Positions 11,487 through 24,650 of a stretch of DNA of 64,000 nt are shown in pieces. The translations under genes and the position numbers were made by a program. Every line of letters begins with the position of its first letter. Within the stretch, counting starts at the first letter, position 1. The notes under the pieces were generated by a model. The model saw only the letters and a list, made by a program, of their open reading frames with translations, ran no database searches and had not been told where the DNA came from. Origin of the DNA: Hyphomicrobiales bacterium (GTDB lineage: Bacteria > Pseudomonadota > Alphaproteobacteria > Rhizobiales > Rhizobiaceae); the NCBI GenBank assembly GCA_900465915.1, contig UBKJ01000017.1:248001-312000 (forward strand), written 5' to 3'.

Positions 11487-12793
11487 TCGTACCTCAATGC
11501 TTCGACCGGATCGAGCCTGGCGGCGCGCCAGGCCGGGAAAATGGTGGCGAGGAAGGACAGGACCAGCGCCATGACGATGACGGAGATCGTCTCGCGCGGG
11601 TCCATGCGGGCCGGAAGCTGGCTCAGGAAGTAGAGCTCCGGGTTGAACAGGGTCGTGCCCGACAGCCAGGAGAAGAACTCGCGGATGCGCTCGACGTTGA
11701 GGCAGACGACGACGCCGAGGACGACGCCGGCCAGCGTGCCCGCCACGCCGATGGCCGCGCCCGTCATCAGGAAGATGCGCAGCACCGCGCCGCGCGTCGC
11801 GCCCATGGTGCGCAGGATGGCGATGTCGCGGCCCTTGTCCTTGACCAGCATGATAAGGCCGGAAATGATGTTGAGCGCCGCCACCAGCACGATCAGCGTC
11901 AGGATCATGAACATGACGTTGCGCTCGACCTCCAGCGCCGAGAAGAAGGTCTGGTTGCGCTGGCGCCAGTCGACCAGCGACAATTGCCGCGCCGCAACCT
12001 GCTCGATGGGCGCGCGCAGGTCGTCGACCTTGTCGGGATTGTCGACGAAGATCTCCAGCGACTGCACCTTGCCCTCCTGGTTGAAGAAGAGCTGCGCCTC
12101 GCTGAGCGGCATCATGACGATGGAGGAATCGTATTCCGACATGCCGATCTCGAAGATCGCCACGATCTTGTAGGCCTTGACGCGCGGATTGACGCCGAAG
12201 GGCGTCACGTCGCCGTCGGGCGAGATGACGCGCAGCGTGTCGCCGACCGACAGGCCGAGATTTTCCGCCATGCGGGTGCCGATGGCGACGCCGCCGCTCT
12301 GGTCGAAGCCCTGCAGCGTGCCCTGGCGGATATTGCCGGAGACGAGCTTGAGCTTGTCGAGGTCTTCCTCGCGCAAGCCCCGCACCAAAGCGCCGTTGCC
12401 GGCGCCGATATTGCCCTGCACCAGCGCCTGGCCCTCGACCACCGGAATGGCGAATTTGACGCCCGGCACGGCGTCGACGCGCTTGATGAGGTCGGCGTAA
12501 TCGTCGAGCGGCCGGTCGATCGGCTGCATGATCAAATGGCCGTTGATGCCGAGGATGCGGCTCAGGAGCTCGGCGCGGAAGCCGTTCATCACCGCCATGA
12601 CGATGATGAGCGTGGCCACGCCCAGCATGATGCCGGTGAAGGAGAAGCCGGCGATCACCGAGATGAAGGTCTCGCGGCGGCGCGCGCGAAGATAACGCCA
12701 GGCGATCATCCGCTCATAGGCGGAGAAAGCGCCCGATTTGGGCGGCTTCGCAGCCGCCTTGCCCGCTTTTTTCACCGCCGCCGCGTCGCTCAT
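11483..12793 (-). CDS. lolC: Lipoprotein-releasing system permease LolC/E
   Basis: A 436-aa FtsX-like permease: one N-terminal transmembrane helix after the [19 protein letters not shown] segment, a large periplasmic MacB-like domain (about residues 55-280), and three C-terminal helices. Alphaproteobacteria use a single LolC/LolE-type protein as a homodimer, and only one is present here. It overlaps proS upstream and lolD downstream by 4 bp each, showing tight coupling. Confidence 0.94.
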   Translation of the reverse strand: MSDAAAVKKAGKAAAKPPKSGAFSAYERMIAWRYLRARRRETFISVIAGFSFTGIMLGVATLIIVMAVMNGFRAELLSRILGINGHLIMQPIDRPLDDYADLIKRVDAVPGVKFAIPVVEGQALVQGNIGAGNGALVRGLREEDLDKLKLVSGNIRQGTLQGFDQSGGVAIGTRMAENLGLSVGDTLRVISPDGDVTPFGVNPRVKAYKIVAIFEIGMSEYDSSIVMMPLSEAQLFFNQEGKVQSLEIFVDNPDKVDDLRAPIEQVAARQLSLVDWRQRNQTFFSALEVERNVMFMILTLIVLVAALNIISGLIMLVKDKGRDIAILRTMGATRGAVLRIFLMTGAAIGVAGTLAGVVLGVVVCLNVERIREFFSWLSGTTLFNPELYFLSQLPARMDPRETISVIVMALVLSFLATIFPAWRAARLDPVEALRYE

Positions 12794-14118
12794 GCTTCAG
12801 CCGCCAGTTTGTTGATGGCCGCCTCGACGGTGAGGCTTTCGCGCTCGCCGGTCTTGCGGTTCTTCAGTTCCACTTCGCCCGAAGCCACGCCGCGCGGGCC
12901 GACGATCACCTGCCATGGCAGGCCGATCAGGTCCATGGTGGCGAATTTCGCGCCCGGACGGTCGTCGGTGTCGTCGAGCAGCGGATCGAGGCCGGCCTTG
13001 GTCAGCGCGTCATAGAGTTTTTCGCTGACGGCGTCGCAGCCCTGGTCGCCCGGCTTCATGTTGACGATTCCCGCGCCGAAGGGGGCGATCGCCTTCGGCC
13101 AGATGATGCCGGCGTCGTCGTGGAAGGCCTCGATGGCCGCCGCCACCAGGCGCGACGGGCCGATGCCGTAGGAGCCCATGGAGACGAGATGCTCCTTGCC
13201 GTCCGGCCCCTGCACCTTGGCGCCCATCGGCTCGGAATATTTCGTGCCGAAATGGAAGATGTGGCCCACTTCGATGCCGCGCGCGGAAAGCTGGCTGCCG
13301 GCGTCGACGGCGCTCCACGCCGCCTCGTCGTGCATCTCGTCGGTGGCGGCGTAGGGCGTGGTCCAGCGGGTGACGATGTCGGTCAACTGCGCGTCGTCGC
13401 GGAAATCCGTATCCGCGCCCGGCACGGCGAGGTCGAGATAGGCGCGGTCGCAGAAGACCTGGCTCTCGCCGGTCTCGGCCAGGATGATGAACTCATGGGA
13501 GAGGTCGCCGCCGATGGGGCCGGTGTCGGCGCGCATCGGGATCGCCTGCAGGCCGACGCGGGCGAAGGTGCGCAGGTAGGAGACGAACATGCGGTAATAG
13601 GCCATCTTCGCGCCCTCGTAGTCGAGGTCGAAGGAATAGGCGTCCTTCATCAGGAATTCGCGCGAGCGCATGACGCCGAAGCGCGGACGCACCTCGTCGC
13701 GGAACTTCCACTGGATGTGGTAGAGGTTGAGCGGCAGGTCCTTGTAGGAGCGCACATAGGAGCGGAAGATGTCGGTGACCATTTCCTCATTGGTCGGGCC
13801 GAACAGCATTTCGCGCTCCTGCCGGTCCTTGATGCGCAGCATCTCCTTGCCGTAGGCGTCGTAGCGGCCGCTCTCGCGCCACAGGTCGGCCGACTGGATG
13901 GTGGGCATGAGGATTTCGTTGGCGCCGGCGCGGTTCTGCTCCTCGCGGATGATGTCGCAGACCTTGTTCAGCACCTTGAGCCCGATCGGCAGCCAGGAAT
14001 AGATGCCCGCCGACTGCTGGCGTATCATGCCCGAACGCAGCATCAGCCGGTGCGAGACGATCTCCGCCTCCTTGGGATTTTCCTTCAGAATGGGCAAAAA
14101 GTACCGCGACAGACGCAT
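12790..14118 (-). CDS. proS: Prolyl-tRNA synthetase
   Basis: A 442-aa class II aminoacyl-tRNA synthetase of the short alphaproteobacterial type without the editing insertion found in E. coli. Motifs: [19 protein letters not shown] (motif 1 region), [25 protein letters not shown] (motif 2), and [13 protein letters not shown] (motif 3), then an anticodon-binding domain with VIVGPRG. ATG 14118 gives the usual MRLSRYFLP start; an in-frame GTG at 14127 would add three residues. First gene of the proS-lolC-lolD unit. Confidence 0.96.
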   Translation of the reverse strand: MRLSRYFLPILKENPKEAEIVSHRLMLRSGMIRQQSAGIYSWLPIGLKVLNKVCDIIREEQNRAGANEILMPTIQSADLWRESGRYDAYGKEMLRIKDRQEREMLFGPTNEEMVTDIFRSYVRSYKDLPLNLYHIQWKFRDEVRPRFGVMRSREFLMKDAYSFDLDYEGAKMAYYRMFVSYLRTFARVGLQAIPMRADTGPIGGDLSHEFIILAETGESQVFCDRAYLDLAVPGADTDFRDDAQLTDIVTRWTTPYAATDEMHDEAAWSAVDAGSQLSARGIEVGHIFHFGTKYSEPMGAKVQGPDGKEHLVSMGSYGIGPSRLVAAAIEAFHDDAGIIWPKAIAPFGAGIVNMKPGDQGCDAVSEKLYDALTKAGLDPLLDDTDDRPGAKFATMDLIGLPWQVIVGPRGVASGEVELKNRKTGERESLTVEAAINKLAAEA

Positions 14119-14442
14119 GGTGACCACCGATCAAGAGAGAACGCCTGCTTGCGTGTAGAATCAGGCGAAAATTAAGCATATTCGGAGGTTTCATATCGGG
14201 TTACGGCCCGGTTGAAAACCCGCCCGAAACGGCTTCCGCGGCGGTGGGTTTTGCTGTCCGCCACGGGGTCTGATGTGGAAATTCACGCCGGCCCTGCCGG
14301 GACGCCTTGAAAATCGCGTTCAGATTCAATCCGCTACGGGCATATTCTCCAAATCTGGAAAATTTTGCGAACGAAATGTGACAGGCTGAAAGATTCTTGG
14401 TGACAAAAGCTGTGCAGTTCGCTATTTTTTTCAGCATAACAG

Positions 14443-14467
14443 AACAACAGGAAAAACTGTTGTTTTT
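14443..14467 (+). terminator. Terminator-like hairpin, plus strand
   Basis: Stem AACAACAG/CTGTTGTT (8 bp) with a GAAAAA loop, with the 3' arm running into TTT. No annotated plus-strand gene precedes it. Confidence 0.5.
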
Positions 14468-14555
14468 CACGCGGTCAAAGTCTTGGGAGGATGGATCCTG
14501 GCGCGGATGACGCTGCCGCCGATAAAACGGATACGGATCGACGCGTATTTTAATG

Positions 14556-14581
14556 GCAAGGCGCAAGCCTTGCTTTTTTTT
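14556..14581 (+). terminator. Strong orphan intrinsic terminator, plus strand
   Basis: Perfect 7-bp stem GCAAGGC/GCCTTGC closed by a GCAA (GNRA) tetraloop and followed by eight T. This is a textbook Rho-independent terminator for rightward transcription; the source transcript is unknown. Confidence 0.7.
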
Positions 14582-14846
14582 GTCCTGAATCCTGCCCGGT
14601 CGCCACGTTCGGCTCCATATAATCTATTGATTTGGTAGGATTTACAGGGAGTCGATTGGAAGCGCAAGCCGGCCCGGCGAAAAACTTGCGGAGAGCGGCG
14701 GGCGCCTGAAATTTGGGCGTCGGCGACGGGCGCCTCCAGACGCGCCGGAGCGCCTTTCGATCCGACGACATCAGATCGTCGCTCTATCTCTTTGATTTCG
14801 CTGCATTCATGCGACACCGAACGTGTCTGTTCGGCGGCAAATCGCT

Positions 14847-15110
14847 CTATTGCGTATCGGGAAAGAAATGCGGGATGTCGGAAAGACTAAGCCCGCTCAG
14901 ATGCGTGACGTAATAGTAAAGCGCGAAGATCACGCAGGCCAGGAGCGTGGTCAGCAGGACCGACCGCCCCATGCGCGGCTTGGCCGGCGCGCTCGCCACC
15001 GTGCCGAGCGTCACGTCGTTCTCCTCGCCCTGCGTGCGCAGGCCGACCGGCAATATGAGGAAGAGCGATATCCACCAGATGATGAAGAAGATTGCGATCT
15101 GCGAAACCAT
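14847..15110 (-). CDS. DUF1467 family membrane protein
   Basis: An 87-aa protein with two transmembrane helices (about residues 5-22 and 50-68) and the conserved WWISLFLILPVGLRTQGEE core of DUF1467, a family nearly limited to alphaproteobacteria. No function is established. It lies 7 bp downstream of mce, so it is co-transcribed with mce and rnj. Confidence 0.88.
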   Translation of the reverse strand: MVSQIAIFFIIWWISLFLILPVGLRTQGEENDVTLGTVASAPAKPRMGRSVLLTTLLACVIFALYYYVTHLSGLSLSDIPHFFPDTQ

Positions 15111-15117
15111 GGAGCCC

Positions 15118-15522
15118 TCACGCCTGCTCGAGTTCGATCAGGGTTCCGTTGAAGTCCTTGGGATGCAGGAACAGAACCGGCTTGCCATGCGCGCCCGTCT
15201 TCGGCGCGCCGTCGCCCAGGATGCGCGCGCCCCCGGCAGTGAGGCGGTCGCGGGCGGCGAGGATGTCGGCGACCTCGTAGCAGAGATGGTGGACGCCGCC
15301 GGAGGGATTGCGCTCCAGGAAGGCGGCGATGGGCGAGCCCTCGCCCAGCGGCTCCAGAAGCTCGACCTTGCTGTTGCCGACGTCGACGAAAACCACCGTC
15401 ACGCCATGCTCCGGCAGCGCCTGCGGCGCGGTCACCTTGGCGCCGAGCGCGTCGCGATACAGCGCCGCCGCGGCGGCGAGATCGGGAACCGCGATGGCGA
15501 CGTGGTTCAGGCGGTCGAGCAT
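15118..15522 (-). CDS. mce: Methylmalonyl-CoA epimerase
   Basis: A 134-aa vicinal-oxygen-chelate (glyoxalase fold) enzyme that interconverts (R)- and (S)-methylmalonyl-CoA in propionate metabolism. Metal ligands are visible: His in LNHVAIAV (residue 7), Glu in KVELLEP, His in GGVHHLCYEV and Glu in TLIELEQ. Length is typical. It sits 19 bp after rnj. Confidence 0.93.
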   Translation of the reverse strand: MLDRLNHVAIAVPDLAAAAALYRDALGAKVTAPQALPEHGVTVVFVDVGNSKVELLEPLGEGSPIAAFLERNPSGGVHHLCYEVADILAARDRLTAGGARILGDGAPKTGAHGKPVLFLHPKDFNGTLIELEQA

Positions 15523-15541
15523 GGCATCCTCCCTGTCGGGA

Positions 15542-17218
15542 TCATTTTATCCGATTGAGGAAGACTGTCACCACGGGCTTTTTGCCCCAGGCCTGGTTGG
15601 CGGCGGCGCGCACGGCGCGGCGCACGGATTCGCGCACCACTTCGAGGTCCTTGCGGCGGGCGCGCGGAATGCTGTCGACGGCCTCGATGGCGGCGTCGAG
15701 CATGACGTCCTCCATCAGCTCGCCCTGCGCGTCCTCCTCCGGCACGCCGAAGGCGATGAGGTCCGGCTCGTCGACCATCTTGTATTCGCGGTCGAGCAGC
15801 ACCGAGACGGCGACATGGCCGACATAGGCGAGCTTGCGGCGATCGACCATGCCGATCTCCTCCTCGTCGCCGATCAGCTTGCCGTCCTTGTAGATGCGGC
15901 CGACCGGGGCCTCGTCGACGATCTCGGCCTTGCCGGGCGCGAGCCGCAGCATGTCGCCGTCGCGCACCCGCGCGATCTGCTCGATGCCTTCCATCGCGCC
16001 GAGCGAGCCCTGCGCCGTCAGATGCGCGGCCTCGCCGTGCACCGGCACCAGGATCTGCGGGCGCACCCAGGCGTACATGCGCTTCAACTCGTTGCGGCGC
16101 GGATGGCCGGAAACATGGACCAGCGCGTCCTCGTCGCTGACGATCTTGACGCCGCGGTCGATCAGGCGGTTCTTGATGTCGAGAATGGCCTTCTCGTTGC
16201 CCGGAATGGCGCGCGAGGAGAAGATGACCGTGTCGCCCGGCGACAGCGCGAGGCTGCGCATCTCGTCGCGCGCCAGCTTGGCGAGCGCGGCGCGCGGCTC
16301 ACCCTGGCTGCCGGTCAGGATCATCACGATGTTCTCGCGCGGGATATAGCCGTAGTCCTCTTCGCTGAGCGTTTCCGGCAGGCCTTCCATATAGCCGAGC
16401 TCGGTGGCGACCGAGATGGCGCGCTTCATGGAGCGGCCGACCACCAGCACCTGACGGCCAGCGTCGCGCGCGGCCTCGATGATGGAGCGGATGCGGCCCA
16501 CATTGGAGGAGAAGGAGGTGATCGCCACGCGCCCGCGCGCCTTTTCGATCTGCTCGCGCAGTCCTTCGCCGACCTGCCGTTCGGAGGGGGATTCTCCTTC
16601 GCGCATCGCATTGGTGGAATCGCAGATCAGCGCCAGAACGCCGCGATCGCCAATGGCGCGGAACCGCGCCTCGTCGATAACGGCGCCAAGCGCCGGTTCG
16701 GGATCCATCTTCCAGTCGCCCGTATGCACCGCCGTGCCGAGCGGCGTGGTGATGGCGAGCGATACCGGTTCGGGAATAGAGTGCGTAACGTTGATGGCCT
16801 CGATCTTGAACGGGCCGATCTCGAAGCTTTCGCCGGCCTTGTAGAGCGTGATCGGAATATCGGGCGCGCCGTGCTCCGACTGGCGCTTGGCCTCGAGAAG
16901 CCCGGCCGTGAAGGGCGTGGCGTAGACCGGGACCTGCAGGCGCGGCCACAGGTCGAGCAGCGCGCCGAAATGGTCCTCATGGGCGTGGGTGATGACGATG
17001 CCGCGCAGATTGCGCTTCTCCGCCTCCAGATAGCGGATGTCGGGCAGGATCAGGTCCGCGCCCGGCTGGTCGGGGCCGGCGAAGCTGACGCCCATGTCCA
17101 CCACCAGCCATTCACGATTGTCGGCCGGACCGTAGCCGTACATGGCGAGGTTCATGCCGATTTCGCCCACGCCGCCGAGCGGCAGAAAGACGAATTCCGT
17201 GTTGCTGGAACGGGCCAT
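15542..17218 (-). CDS. rnj: Ribonuclease J
   Basis: A 558-aa metallo-beta-lactamase/beta-CASP RNase with 5'-3' exo- and endonuclease activity, used in rRNA maturation and mRNA turnover in alphaproteobacteria (which, as in Sinorhizobium, carry a single J-type enzyme). Seen: LPLGGVGEIGMN at the start, zinc motif HAHEDHFGA near residue 78, HTGDWKMDPEP near residue 165, and the beta-CASP motif HVSGHPRR near 363. Cytoplasmic. The homolog is known to act on 2',3'-independent RNA ends; it is not specially linked to the RtcB locus further along. Confidence 0.95.
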   Translation of the reverse strand: MARSSNTEFVFLPLGGVGEIGMNLAMYGYGPADNREWLVVDMGVSFAGPDQPGADLILPDIRYLEAEKRNLRGIVITHAHEDHFGALLDLWPRLQVPVYATPFTAGLLEAKRQSEHGAPDIPITLYKAGESFEIGPFKIEAINVTHSIPEPVSLAITTPLGTAVHTGDWKMDPEPALGAVIDEARFRAIGDRGVLALICDSTNAMREGESPSERQVGEGLREQIEKARGRVAITSFSSNVGRIRSIIEAARDAGRQVLVVGRSMKRAISVATELGYMEGLPETLSEEDYGYIPRENIVMILTGSQGEPRAALAKLARDEMRSLALSPGDTVIFSSRAIPGNEKAILDIKNRLIDRGVKIVSDEDALVHVSGHPRRNELKRMYAWVRPQILVPVHGEAAHLTAQGSLGAMEGIEQIARVRDGDMLRLAPGKAEIVDEAPVGRIYKDGKLIGDEEEIGMVDRRKLAYVGHVAVSVLLDREYKMVDEPDLIAFGVPEEDAQGELMEDVMLDAAIEAVDSIPRARRKDLEVVRESVRRAVRAAANQAWGKKPVVTVFLNRIK

Positions 17219-17294
17219 GAATTTACCTCTTTGAACAATGCCGGTTTTTCAGTGAACCGAATGGATAAGACTTGCAAGCCCGTGCGGGCGAAAA

Positions 17295-18095
17295 TCAGCT
17301 TTTGCGCAATGTGGCGGCGTCGCCGAAATAGACGTCGCCGGCGGTGACGGCGACATGGCCGCCGTCGTCCTCGCGGATGACCATGCGGCATTCGGCGTCG
17401 ATGGTCTCGAAACGGCCGGAGACGACGCGGCCTTCATAATGCATGGCGACGGAGTGCCCCAGATTGGCGGCGCGCTCGAGCCAGCGCCTGCGGATCTCGT
17501 CCAGGCCCCTGCCCTCGTCCCAGAGGCGGTGATTGCCCACCCAGGCGTCGGACAGGGCCGCGAACAGGGTTTCGGCGTCACAGCGGCTGCCGATCTCTTT
17601 CAGCGAGGTGGCGGCGTAGGGCAGATCGTCGGGATGCGCGATCACGTTCGTGCCGATGCCGATGGCGACGGCGAAGCGGTCGGGGCCGAGAATGGCGGAT
17701 TCGAGCAGGATGCCGGAGAGCTTCGCGCCGTCGAGCAGCACGTCGTTCGGCCATTTGAGGCCGATGCGCGGCGGCGTGGCGGGGCCGGTGGCGGCGAAGG
17801 CGGCGTCGAGCGCCTCGGCCATCGACAGGCCGGCGACGAAGCCGAGCGTGGCGGCGGTCTTGAGCTCGTAGCCCTCGACCAGAAGCAGGGTGGAGGCGAG
17901 ATTGCCTTCCGGCGTGGACCAGGCGCGGCCGCGGCGGCCGCGGCCGCTTTCCTGCTTCTTCGAGACCAGCCAGAGCCGGCCCGGATCGCCCTTGGCGGCG
18001 CGTTCGAGCGCCAGCGCGTTGGTGGAGCCGACCGTCTCGAAGGCTTCGAGACGGTAGCCGGCATGGCCCGCGACGGGCGAAAGCGCGAAATGCAT
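17295..18095 (-). CDS. birA: Biotin--[acetyl-CoA-carboxylase] ligase
   Basis: A 266-aa BPL/LPL-family ligase. The substrate-binding motif GRGRRGRAWSTPEGN (GRGRxGR) and KWPNDVLLDGAKLSGIL are present. The N-terminal DNA-binding helix-turn-helix of E. coli BirA is absent, so this enzyme should not repress biotin genes. It follows nuoN by 24 bp and is probably read through from the complex I operon. Confidence 0.94.
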   Translation of the reverse strand: MHFALSPVAGHAGYRLEAFETVGSTNALALERAAKGDPGRLWLVSKKQESGRGRRGRAWSTPEGNLASTLLLVEGYELKTAATLGFVAGLSMAEALDAAFAATGPATPPRIGLKWPNDVLLDGAKLSGILLESAILGPDRFAVAIGIGTNVIAHPDDLPYAATSLKEIGSRCDAETLFAALSDAWVGNHRLWDEGRGLDEIRRRWLERAANLGHSVAMHYEGRVVSGRFETIDAECRMVIREDDGGHVAVTAGDVYFGDAATLRKS

Positions 18096-18119
18096 GGGTG
18101 CTCCCGCCGTCGCGGCCGA

Positions 18120-19556
18120 TCAGAACAGCGTCTTGGCGGCGGCTTCGGCGAAACCGCCGATGGAGCCGGCGATGAAGACGTAGAACAGCACGAAGGCGCC
18201 CGTCACGCCCAGCACCAGGCGCAATTCGCCCGAGACCGGCACGAAGCCGGCGGCCGGCTCGTCGAACCACATGATCTTGATCATGCGCAGGTAGTAGAAC
18301 GCGCCCACCACCGAGGCCACGATGCCGATGATGGCCAGCGGGTAGAGCCCGGCCTGCACGGCGGCGAGGAAGGTGTACCACTTGCCGAAGAAGCCGGCCA
18401 TGGGCGGGATGCCGGCGAGCGAGAACAGGAAGACGGTCATGACGGTGGCCAGCACCGGATTGGTGCGGGACAGGCCGGCGAGATCGTCGATGTTCTCGAC
18501 ATTGCCGTCGCGGGTGCGCATGGCGAGGATGAAGGCGAAGGAGCCGAGCGTCATGGCGAGGTAGATCGCCATGTAGATCGCGACGCCCTTGACGCCGATC
18601 GCGGTGCCGGCGGCGAGGCCGACCAGCGCGTAGCCCATGTGGCTGATGGAGGAATAGGCCATCAGGCGCTTGATGTTGCGCTGGCCGATGGCGGCGAAGG
18701 CGCCCAGCACCATCGAGGCGATGGCGATGAAGATTATGACCTGCTGCCAGTCGCGGGTGACCGGGGCGAAGGCCTCGCTCACCACGCGGATGATCAGCGC
18801 CATGGCGGCCATCTTGGGAGCCGAGGCGAAGAAGGCGGTCACCGGGGTCGGCGCGCCCTCGTAGACGTCGGGCGTCCACATGTGGAACGGCACGGCGGAG
18901 ATCTTGAAGGCGAGGCCGGCGAGGATGAAGACCAGGCCGAAGACCAGGCCCAGCTCGCGATGGCCGCCGGCGACGACCTTGGCGATCTCGGCGAAGCCGA
19001 TATGGCCGGTATAGCCGTAGACCAGCGAGATGCCGTAGAGCAGCATGCCCGACGACAGCGAGCCGAGGACGAAATATTTGAGGCCCGCTTCGGTGGAGCG
19101 CACATTGTCGCGGTTGAAGGCGGCGAGCACGTAGAGCGCCAGCGACTGCAGCTCGAGGCCGAGATAGAGCGTCAGCATGTTGGAGGCCGACACCATCAGG
19201 AGCATGCCGAGCGTCGCCAGCACCGCCAGCACCGGGAATTCGAACTTGTCGTATTGCTGCTCGCGGGCGAAGCCGATCGACATGACCAGCGCCACGATGG
19301 AGCCGATCAGCGTCAGGGTCTTCATGAAGCGGGCGAAGCCGTCATTGACGAAGGCGTCGCCGAAGGCGTTTCCGCCGGCCGGCGCGAACAGCACCAGCGC
19401 CAGCGCCGCGATCAGCACCACGACGGAAAGGCTGTTGACCAGCGTGGCGGCTTTGGCGCCGGAGAACACGCCGATCATGAGCAGCGCGAGCGCGCCCACC
19501 GCCAGAAGAACCTCCGGCGCGGCTAGGGTCAGTTGTGCTATCAGGTCGGTCTGCAT
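18120..19556 (-). CDS. nuoN: NADH-quinone oxidoreductase subunit N
   Basis: A 478-aa polytopic antiporter-like subunit (about 14 helices) of the complex I membrane arm, part of the proton-pumping machinery. The conserved [15 protein letters not shown] (Glu in helix 5) and the [17 protein letters not shown] and [18 protein letters not shown] segments with the key Lys are present. It is the last nuo gene, 17 bp downstream of nuoM. Confidence 0.96.
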   Translation of the reverse strand: MQTDLIAQLTLAAPEVLLAVGALALLMIGVFSGAKAATLVNSLSVVVLIAALALVLFAPAGGNAFGDAFVNDGFARFMKTLTLIGSIVALVMSIGFAREQQYDKFEFPVLAVLATLGMLLMVSASNMLTLYLGLELQSLALYVLAAFNRDNVRSTEAGLKYFVLGSLSSGMLLYGISLVYGYTGHIGFAEIAKVVAGGHRELGLVFGLVFILAGLAFKISAVPFHMWTPDVYEGAPTPVTAFFASAPKMAAMALIIRVVSEAFAPVTRDWQQVIIFIAIASMVLGAFAAIGQRNIKRLMAYSSISHMGYALVGLAAGTAIGVKGVAIYMAIYLAMTLGSFAFILAMRTRDGNVENIDDLAGLSRTNPVLATVMTVFLFSLAGIPPMAGFFGKWYTFLAAVQAGLYPLAIIGIVASVVGAFYYLRMIKIMWFDEPAAGFVPVSGELRLVLGVTGAFVLFYVFIAGSIGGFAEAAAKTLF

Positions 19557-19573
19557 GGCCTAACGCCTTTATT

Positions 19574-21081
19574 CTATTGCGCCAGCATGGCGCTCGCGGG
19601 ACCCGCGATCGCTGCGTCGTAGTGATGGATGAGGGCGTTCACGGCGCTCGCGGTCACGTGGAAGACCGGAGTGGGATAGACGCCGAAGAAGATGGTGAGC
19701 GCGACAAGCGGATAGAGCGTCAGCTTTTCGCGCGGGCTGAGGTCGAGGAGCGCCTTGAGGCTCTCCTTGGTCAGCGCGCCGAAGATCACCTGGCGGTAGA
19801 GCCAGAGCGCGTAGGCGGCCGAGAAGATGACGCCCGTGGTCGCGAACAGCGCCACCCAGGTGTTGACCCGGAACACGCCGAACAGCGTCAGGAACTCGCC
19901 GATGAAGCCCGAGGTGCCCGGCAGGCCGACATTGGCCATGGTGAAGATCAGGAAGGCCACGGCGTATTTCGGCATGTTGTTGACGAGGCCGCCGAAGGCC
20001 GCGATCTCACGCGTGTGCATGCGGTCGTAGATGACGCCCACGCAGAGGAACAGCGCGCCCGACACGATGCCGTGCGACAGCATCTGGAAGATCGCGCCCT
20101 GCAGGCCCTGCTCGTTGGCCGCGAAGATGCCCATGGTGACATAGGCCATGTGGGCGACCGACGAATAGGCGATCAGCTTCTTCATGTCCTCCTGCACCAG
20201 CGCCACCAGCGAGGTGTAGATGATGGCGATGACCGAGAGCGCGAAAATGAACGGCGCGAAGTCGGCCGAGGCGATCGGGAACATCGGCAGCGAGAAGCGG
20301 ATGAAGCCGTAGCCGCCGAGCTTGAGCAGGATGCCGGCCAGGATGACCGAGCCCGCCGTCGGCGCCTCGACATGCGCGTCGGGAAGCCAGGTGTGGACCG
20401 GCCACATCGGCATCTTCACCGCGAAGGAGGCGAAGAAGGCGAGCCATAGCCATGTCTGCATCGAGGCGGGGAAGTTGAACTTCTGCAGCTCCACGATGTT
20501 CATCGTGCCGGCCTGCCAGTACATGGCCATGATGGCGATGAGCATCAGCACCGAGCCGAGCAGCGTATAGAGGAAGAACTTCAGGCTGGCGTAGACGCGC
20601 CGCTTGCCGCCCCACACGCCGATGATGATGAACATCGGAATGAGGCTCGCCTCGAAGAAGACGTAGAACAGGAACAGGTCGAGCGCGCAGAACACGCCGA
20701 TCATCAGCGTTTCCAGGATGAGGAACGCGATCATGTATTCCTTGACGCGCTTCTCCACCGACACCCAGCTGGCGAGGATGCAGAATGGCATCAGGAAGGC
20801 CGACAGCACCACGAACAGGACGGAGATGCCGTCCACGCCCATGTGGTAGCTGACGCCGCCGCCGACCCAGCCGTGCTGCTCGACCATCTGGTAGCCGGAA
20901 TCGTCCGGGTTGAACCCGGCCCAGACCACCAGCGACAGCACGAACACGAACAGGGTCGTGAGCAGCGCGACGTTGCGGATGTTGCGACGCGAGGCTTCGC
21001 TGTCGTCCTTGATCAGAAGGATCAGTAACGCGCCGACGAGCGGCAGAAACGTGACCGTTGAGAGAATTGGCCAGTCGGTCA

Positions 21082-21082
<1 letters not shown>
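19574..21082 (-). CDS. nuoM: NADH-quinone oxidoreductase subunit M
   Basis: A 502-aa antiporter-like proton-pumping subunit. Seen: [18 protein letters not shown] (functional Glu), [34 protein letters not shown] and [12 protein letters not shown]. The start ATG at 21082 (protein [14 protein letters not shown]) shares its A with the nuoL stop (TGATG), a 1-bp overlap. The frame is open far upstream but that part lies inside nuoL. Confidence 0.96.
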
Positions 21083-23076
<1,994 letters not shown>

Positions 23077-23083
23077 TTGCCCG

Positions 23084-23392
23084 TCAACCTTTCATGACAT
23101 TGACGTCTTCCACCGCGATGGAGCCGCGATTACGGAAGAAAACAACGAGGATTGCGAGACCGATGGCGGCTTCGGCCGCAGCGACGGTGAGCACGAAGAG
23201 GGCGAAGACCTGCCCGACCAGATCGCCGAGCACGGAGGAGAACGCCACGAAGTTGAGATTGACCGAAAGCAGGATCAGCTCGATCGACATCAGGATGACG
23301 ATGACGTTCTTGCGGTTCAGGAAGATGCCGAAGACGCCCAGCGTGAACAGGATGGCCGAAACGGTCAGATAATGCGCGATACCGATTTCCAT
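23084..23392 (-). CDS. nuoK: NADH-quinone oxidoreductase subunit K
   Basis: A 102-aa, three-helix subunit. Contains the conserved membrane glutamates in [17 protein letters not shown] and [14 protein letters not shown] used for proton coupling. I placed the start at ATG 23392 because AAGGA lies 8-9 nt before it, while the in-frame ATG at 23398 is too close to that site. Confidence 0.96.
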   Translation of the reverse strand: MEIGIAHYLTVSAILFTLGVFGIFLNRKNVIVILMSIELILLSVNLNFVAFSSVLGDLVGQVFALFVLTVAAAEAAIGLAILVVFFRNRGSIAVEDVNVMKG

Positions 23393-23402
23393 GTGCATAT
23401 CC

Positions 23403-24020
23403 TTAAAGACCCTTGCCCGTCTCGACTTTTCTGATCTCGATGGCGGTGGCCGGCGTGCGGGCGACCTGGACCGGGATCGACTGGCGCTTGACGTTCGGCT
23501 TGTGGCGCAGCGTCAGCACGATCGCGCCGATCATCGCCACCAGAAGCACGAGGCCCGCGATCTGGAAGTAGAAGACGTAACTCGTATAAAGAATGTCGCC
23601 GAGCGCGGCGGTGTTGGTGCGGCTGGCGAGATCCGGGATCGGCAAGGCGCCCTGCCCCAGCTTGGGCGTGAACATGCGGCCCGCGAAGACCACGACCAGC
23701 TCGACCAGCAGGATCAGGCCGACCAGGGCGCCGATCGGCGCATATTGCAGCGCGCCGCGCTTCAATTCGGCGAAGTCCACGTCCAGCATCATGACGACGA
23801 ACAGGAACAGCACCGCCACCGCGCCGACATAGACGACGAGCAGGATCATGGCGAGGAACTCCGCCCCCGTCAGCAGGAACAGCGCCGCCGCGTTGAAGAA
23901 AGTGAGGATCAGAAACAGCACCGAATGCACGGGGTTGCGCGCCGCGATCACCATGAACGCGGACGCGACCATGATGAAGGCGAACAGATAGAAGAATGCT
24001 GCCGCAATTCCTGTCAGCAT
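23403..24020 (-). CDS. nuoJ: NADH-quinone oxidoreductase subunit J
   Basis: A 205-aa, five-helix subunit with the conserved [29 protein letters not shown] stretch (shown in part by [20 protein letters not shown]). It links to nuoK downstream with a 10-bp gap. Upstream, a 126-bp gap separates it from nuoI, the longest untranslated gap within this part of the operon. Confidence 0.96.
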   Translation of the reverse strand: MLTGIAAAFFYLFAFIMVASAFMVIAARNPVHSVLFLILTFFNAAALFLLTGAEFLAMILLVVYVGAVAVLFLFVVMMLDVDFAELKRGALQYAPIGALVGLILLVELVVVFAGRMFTPKLGQGALPIPDLASRTNTAALGDILYTSYVFYFQIAGLVLLVAMIGAIVLTLRHKPNVKRQSIPVQVARTPATAIEIRKVETGKGL

Positions 24021-24146
24021 GGGGATCCCCCAACACCTTTCCGAGAGCGAAGCCCTATGCCTCGCCCGCTTGACTCAAATTTTCATCCAGGCGCCGGGCG
24101 GTCCGAAAACCGCGGCCCGACGCCTCCGACCCGACCGGGAGCCCGG

Positions 24147-24638
24147 TCAGCGATAGGGCGCGTCCATCGCGATGTTGCGCGCGATCTCGCGTTCCCAGCG
24201 GTCGCCGTTGGCGAGGAGCTTGTCCTTGTCGTAGTACAGCTCTTCGCGCGTCTCGGTGGCGAATTCGAAATTCGGCCCCTCGACGATGGCGTCGACCGGG
24301 CAGGCCTCCTGGCAGAAGCCGCAATAGATGCACTTCACCATGTCGATGTCGTAGCGCACCGTGCGGCGGGTGCCGTCGTTGCGGCGCGGGCCGGCCTCGA
24401 TGGTGATGGCCTGCGCCGGGCAGATCGCCTCGCACAATTTGCAGGCGATGCAGCGCTCCTCGCCGTTGGGATAACGGCGCAGCGCATGCTCGCCGCGGAA
24501 GCGCGGGGAGACCGGGCCCTTTTCATGCGGATAGTTCAGCGTCGCCTTGGGCGCGAAGAACTGGCGCATGGACAGGCCGAAGGCGCCGAGGAATTCCTTC
24601 AGCAGGAGCGATTTGGCCGCTTGGGCGATGGAAGCCAT
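24147..24638 (-). CDS. nuoI: NADH-quinone oxidoreductase subunit I (2x 4Fe-4S)
   Basis: A 163-aa ferredoxin-like subunit carrying clusters N6a and N6b: [16 protein letters not shown] and [16 protein letters not shown], both with CxxCxxCxxxCP. It passes electrons toward quinone in the connecting arm. A GACCGG/CCGGTC stem-loop (24133-24148) spans the stop codon and may stabilise or attenuate the transcript before nuoJ. Confidence 0.97.
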   Translation of the reverse strand: MASIAQAAKSLLLKEFLGAFGLSMRQFFAPKATLNYPHEKGPVSPRFRGEHALRRYPNGEERCIACKLCEAICPAQAITIEAGPRRNDGTRRTVRYDIDMVKCIYCGFCQEACPVDAIVEGPNFEFATETREELYYDKDKLLANGDRWEREIARNIAMDAPYR

Positions 24639-24650
24639 AGTCTTTACTCC

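Larger units (their letters stand above)
14119..14846. other. Gene-free 728-bp region with two plus-strand terminator hairpins
   Basis: I see no convincing protein gene. AT-rich blocks around 14330-14470 should contain the proS promoter (minus). Two intrinsic terminators point in the plus direction although no plus gene is present upstream, so a small RNA transcribed rightward in 14150-14581 is possible. Confidence 0.45.

Noticed and set aside
14201..14566. 121-aa ORF upstream of proS
   Set aside because: Random-looking composition through AT-rich promoter DNA and terminator hairpins.
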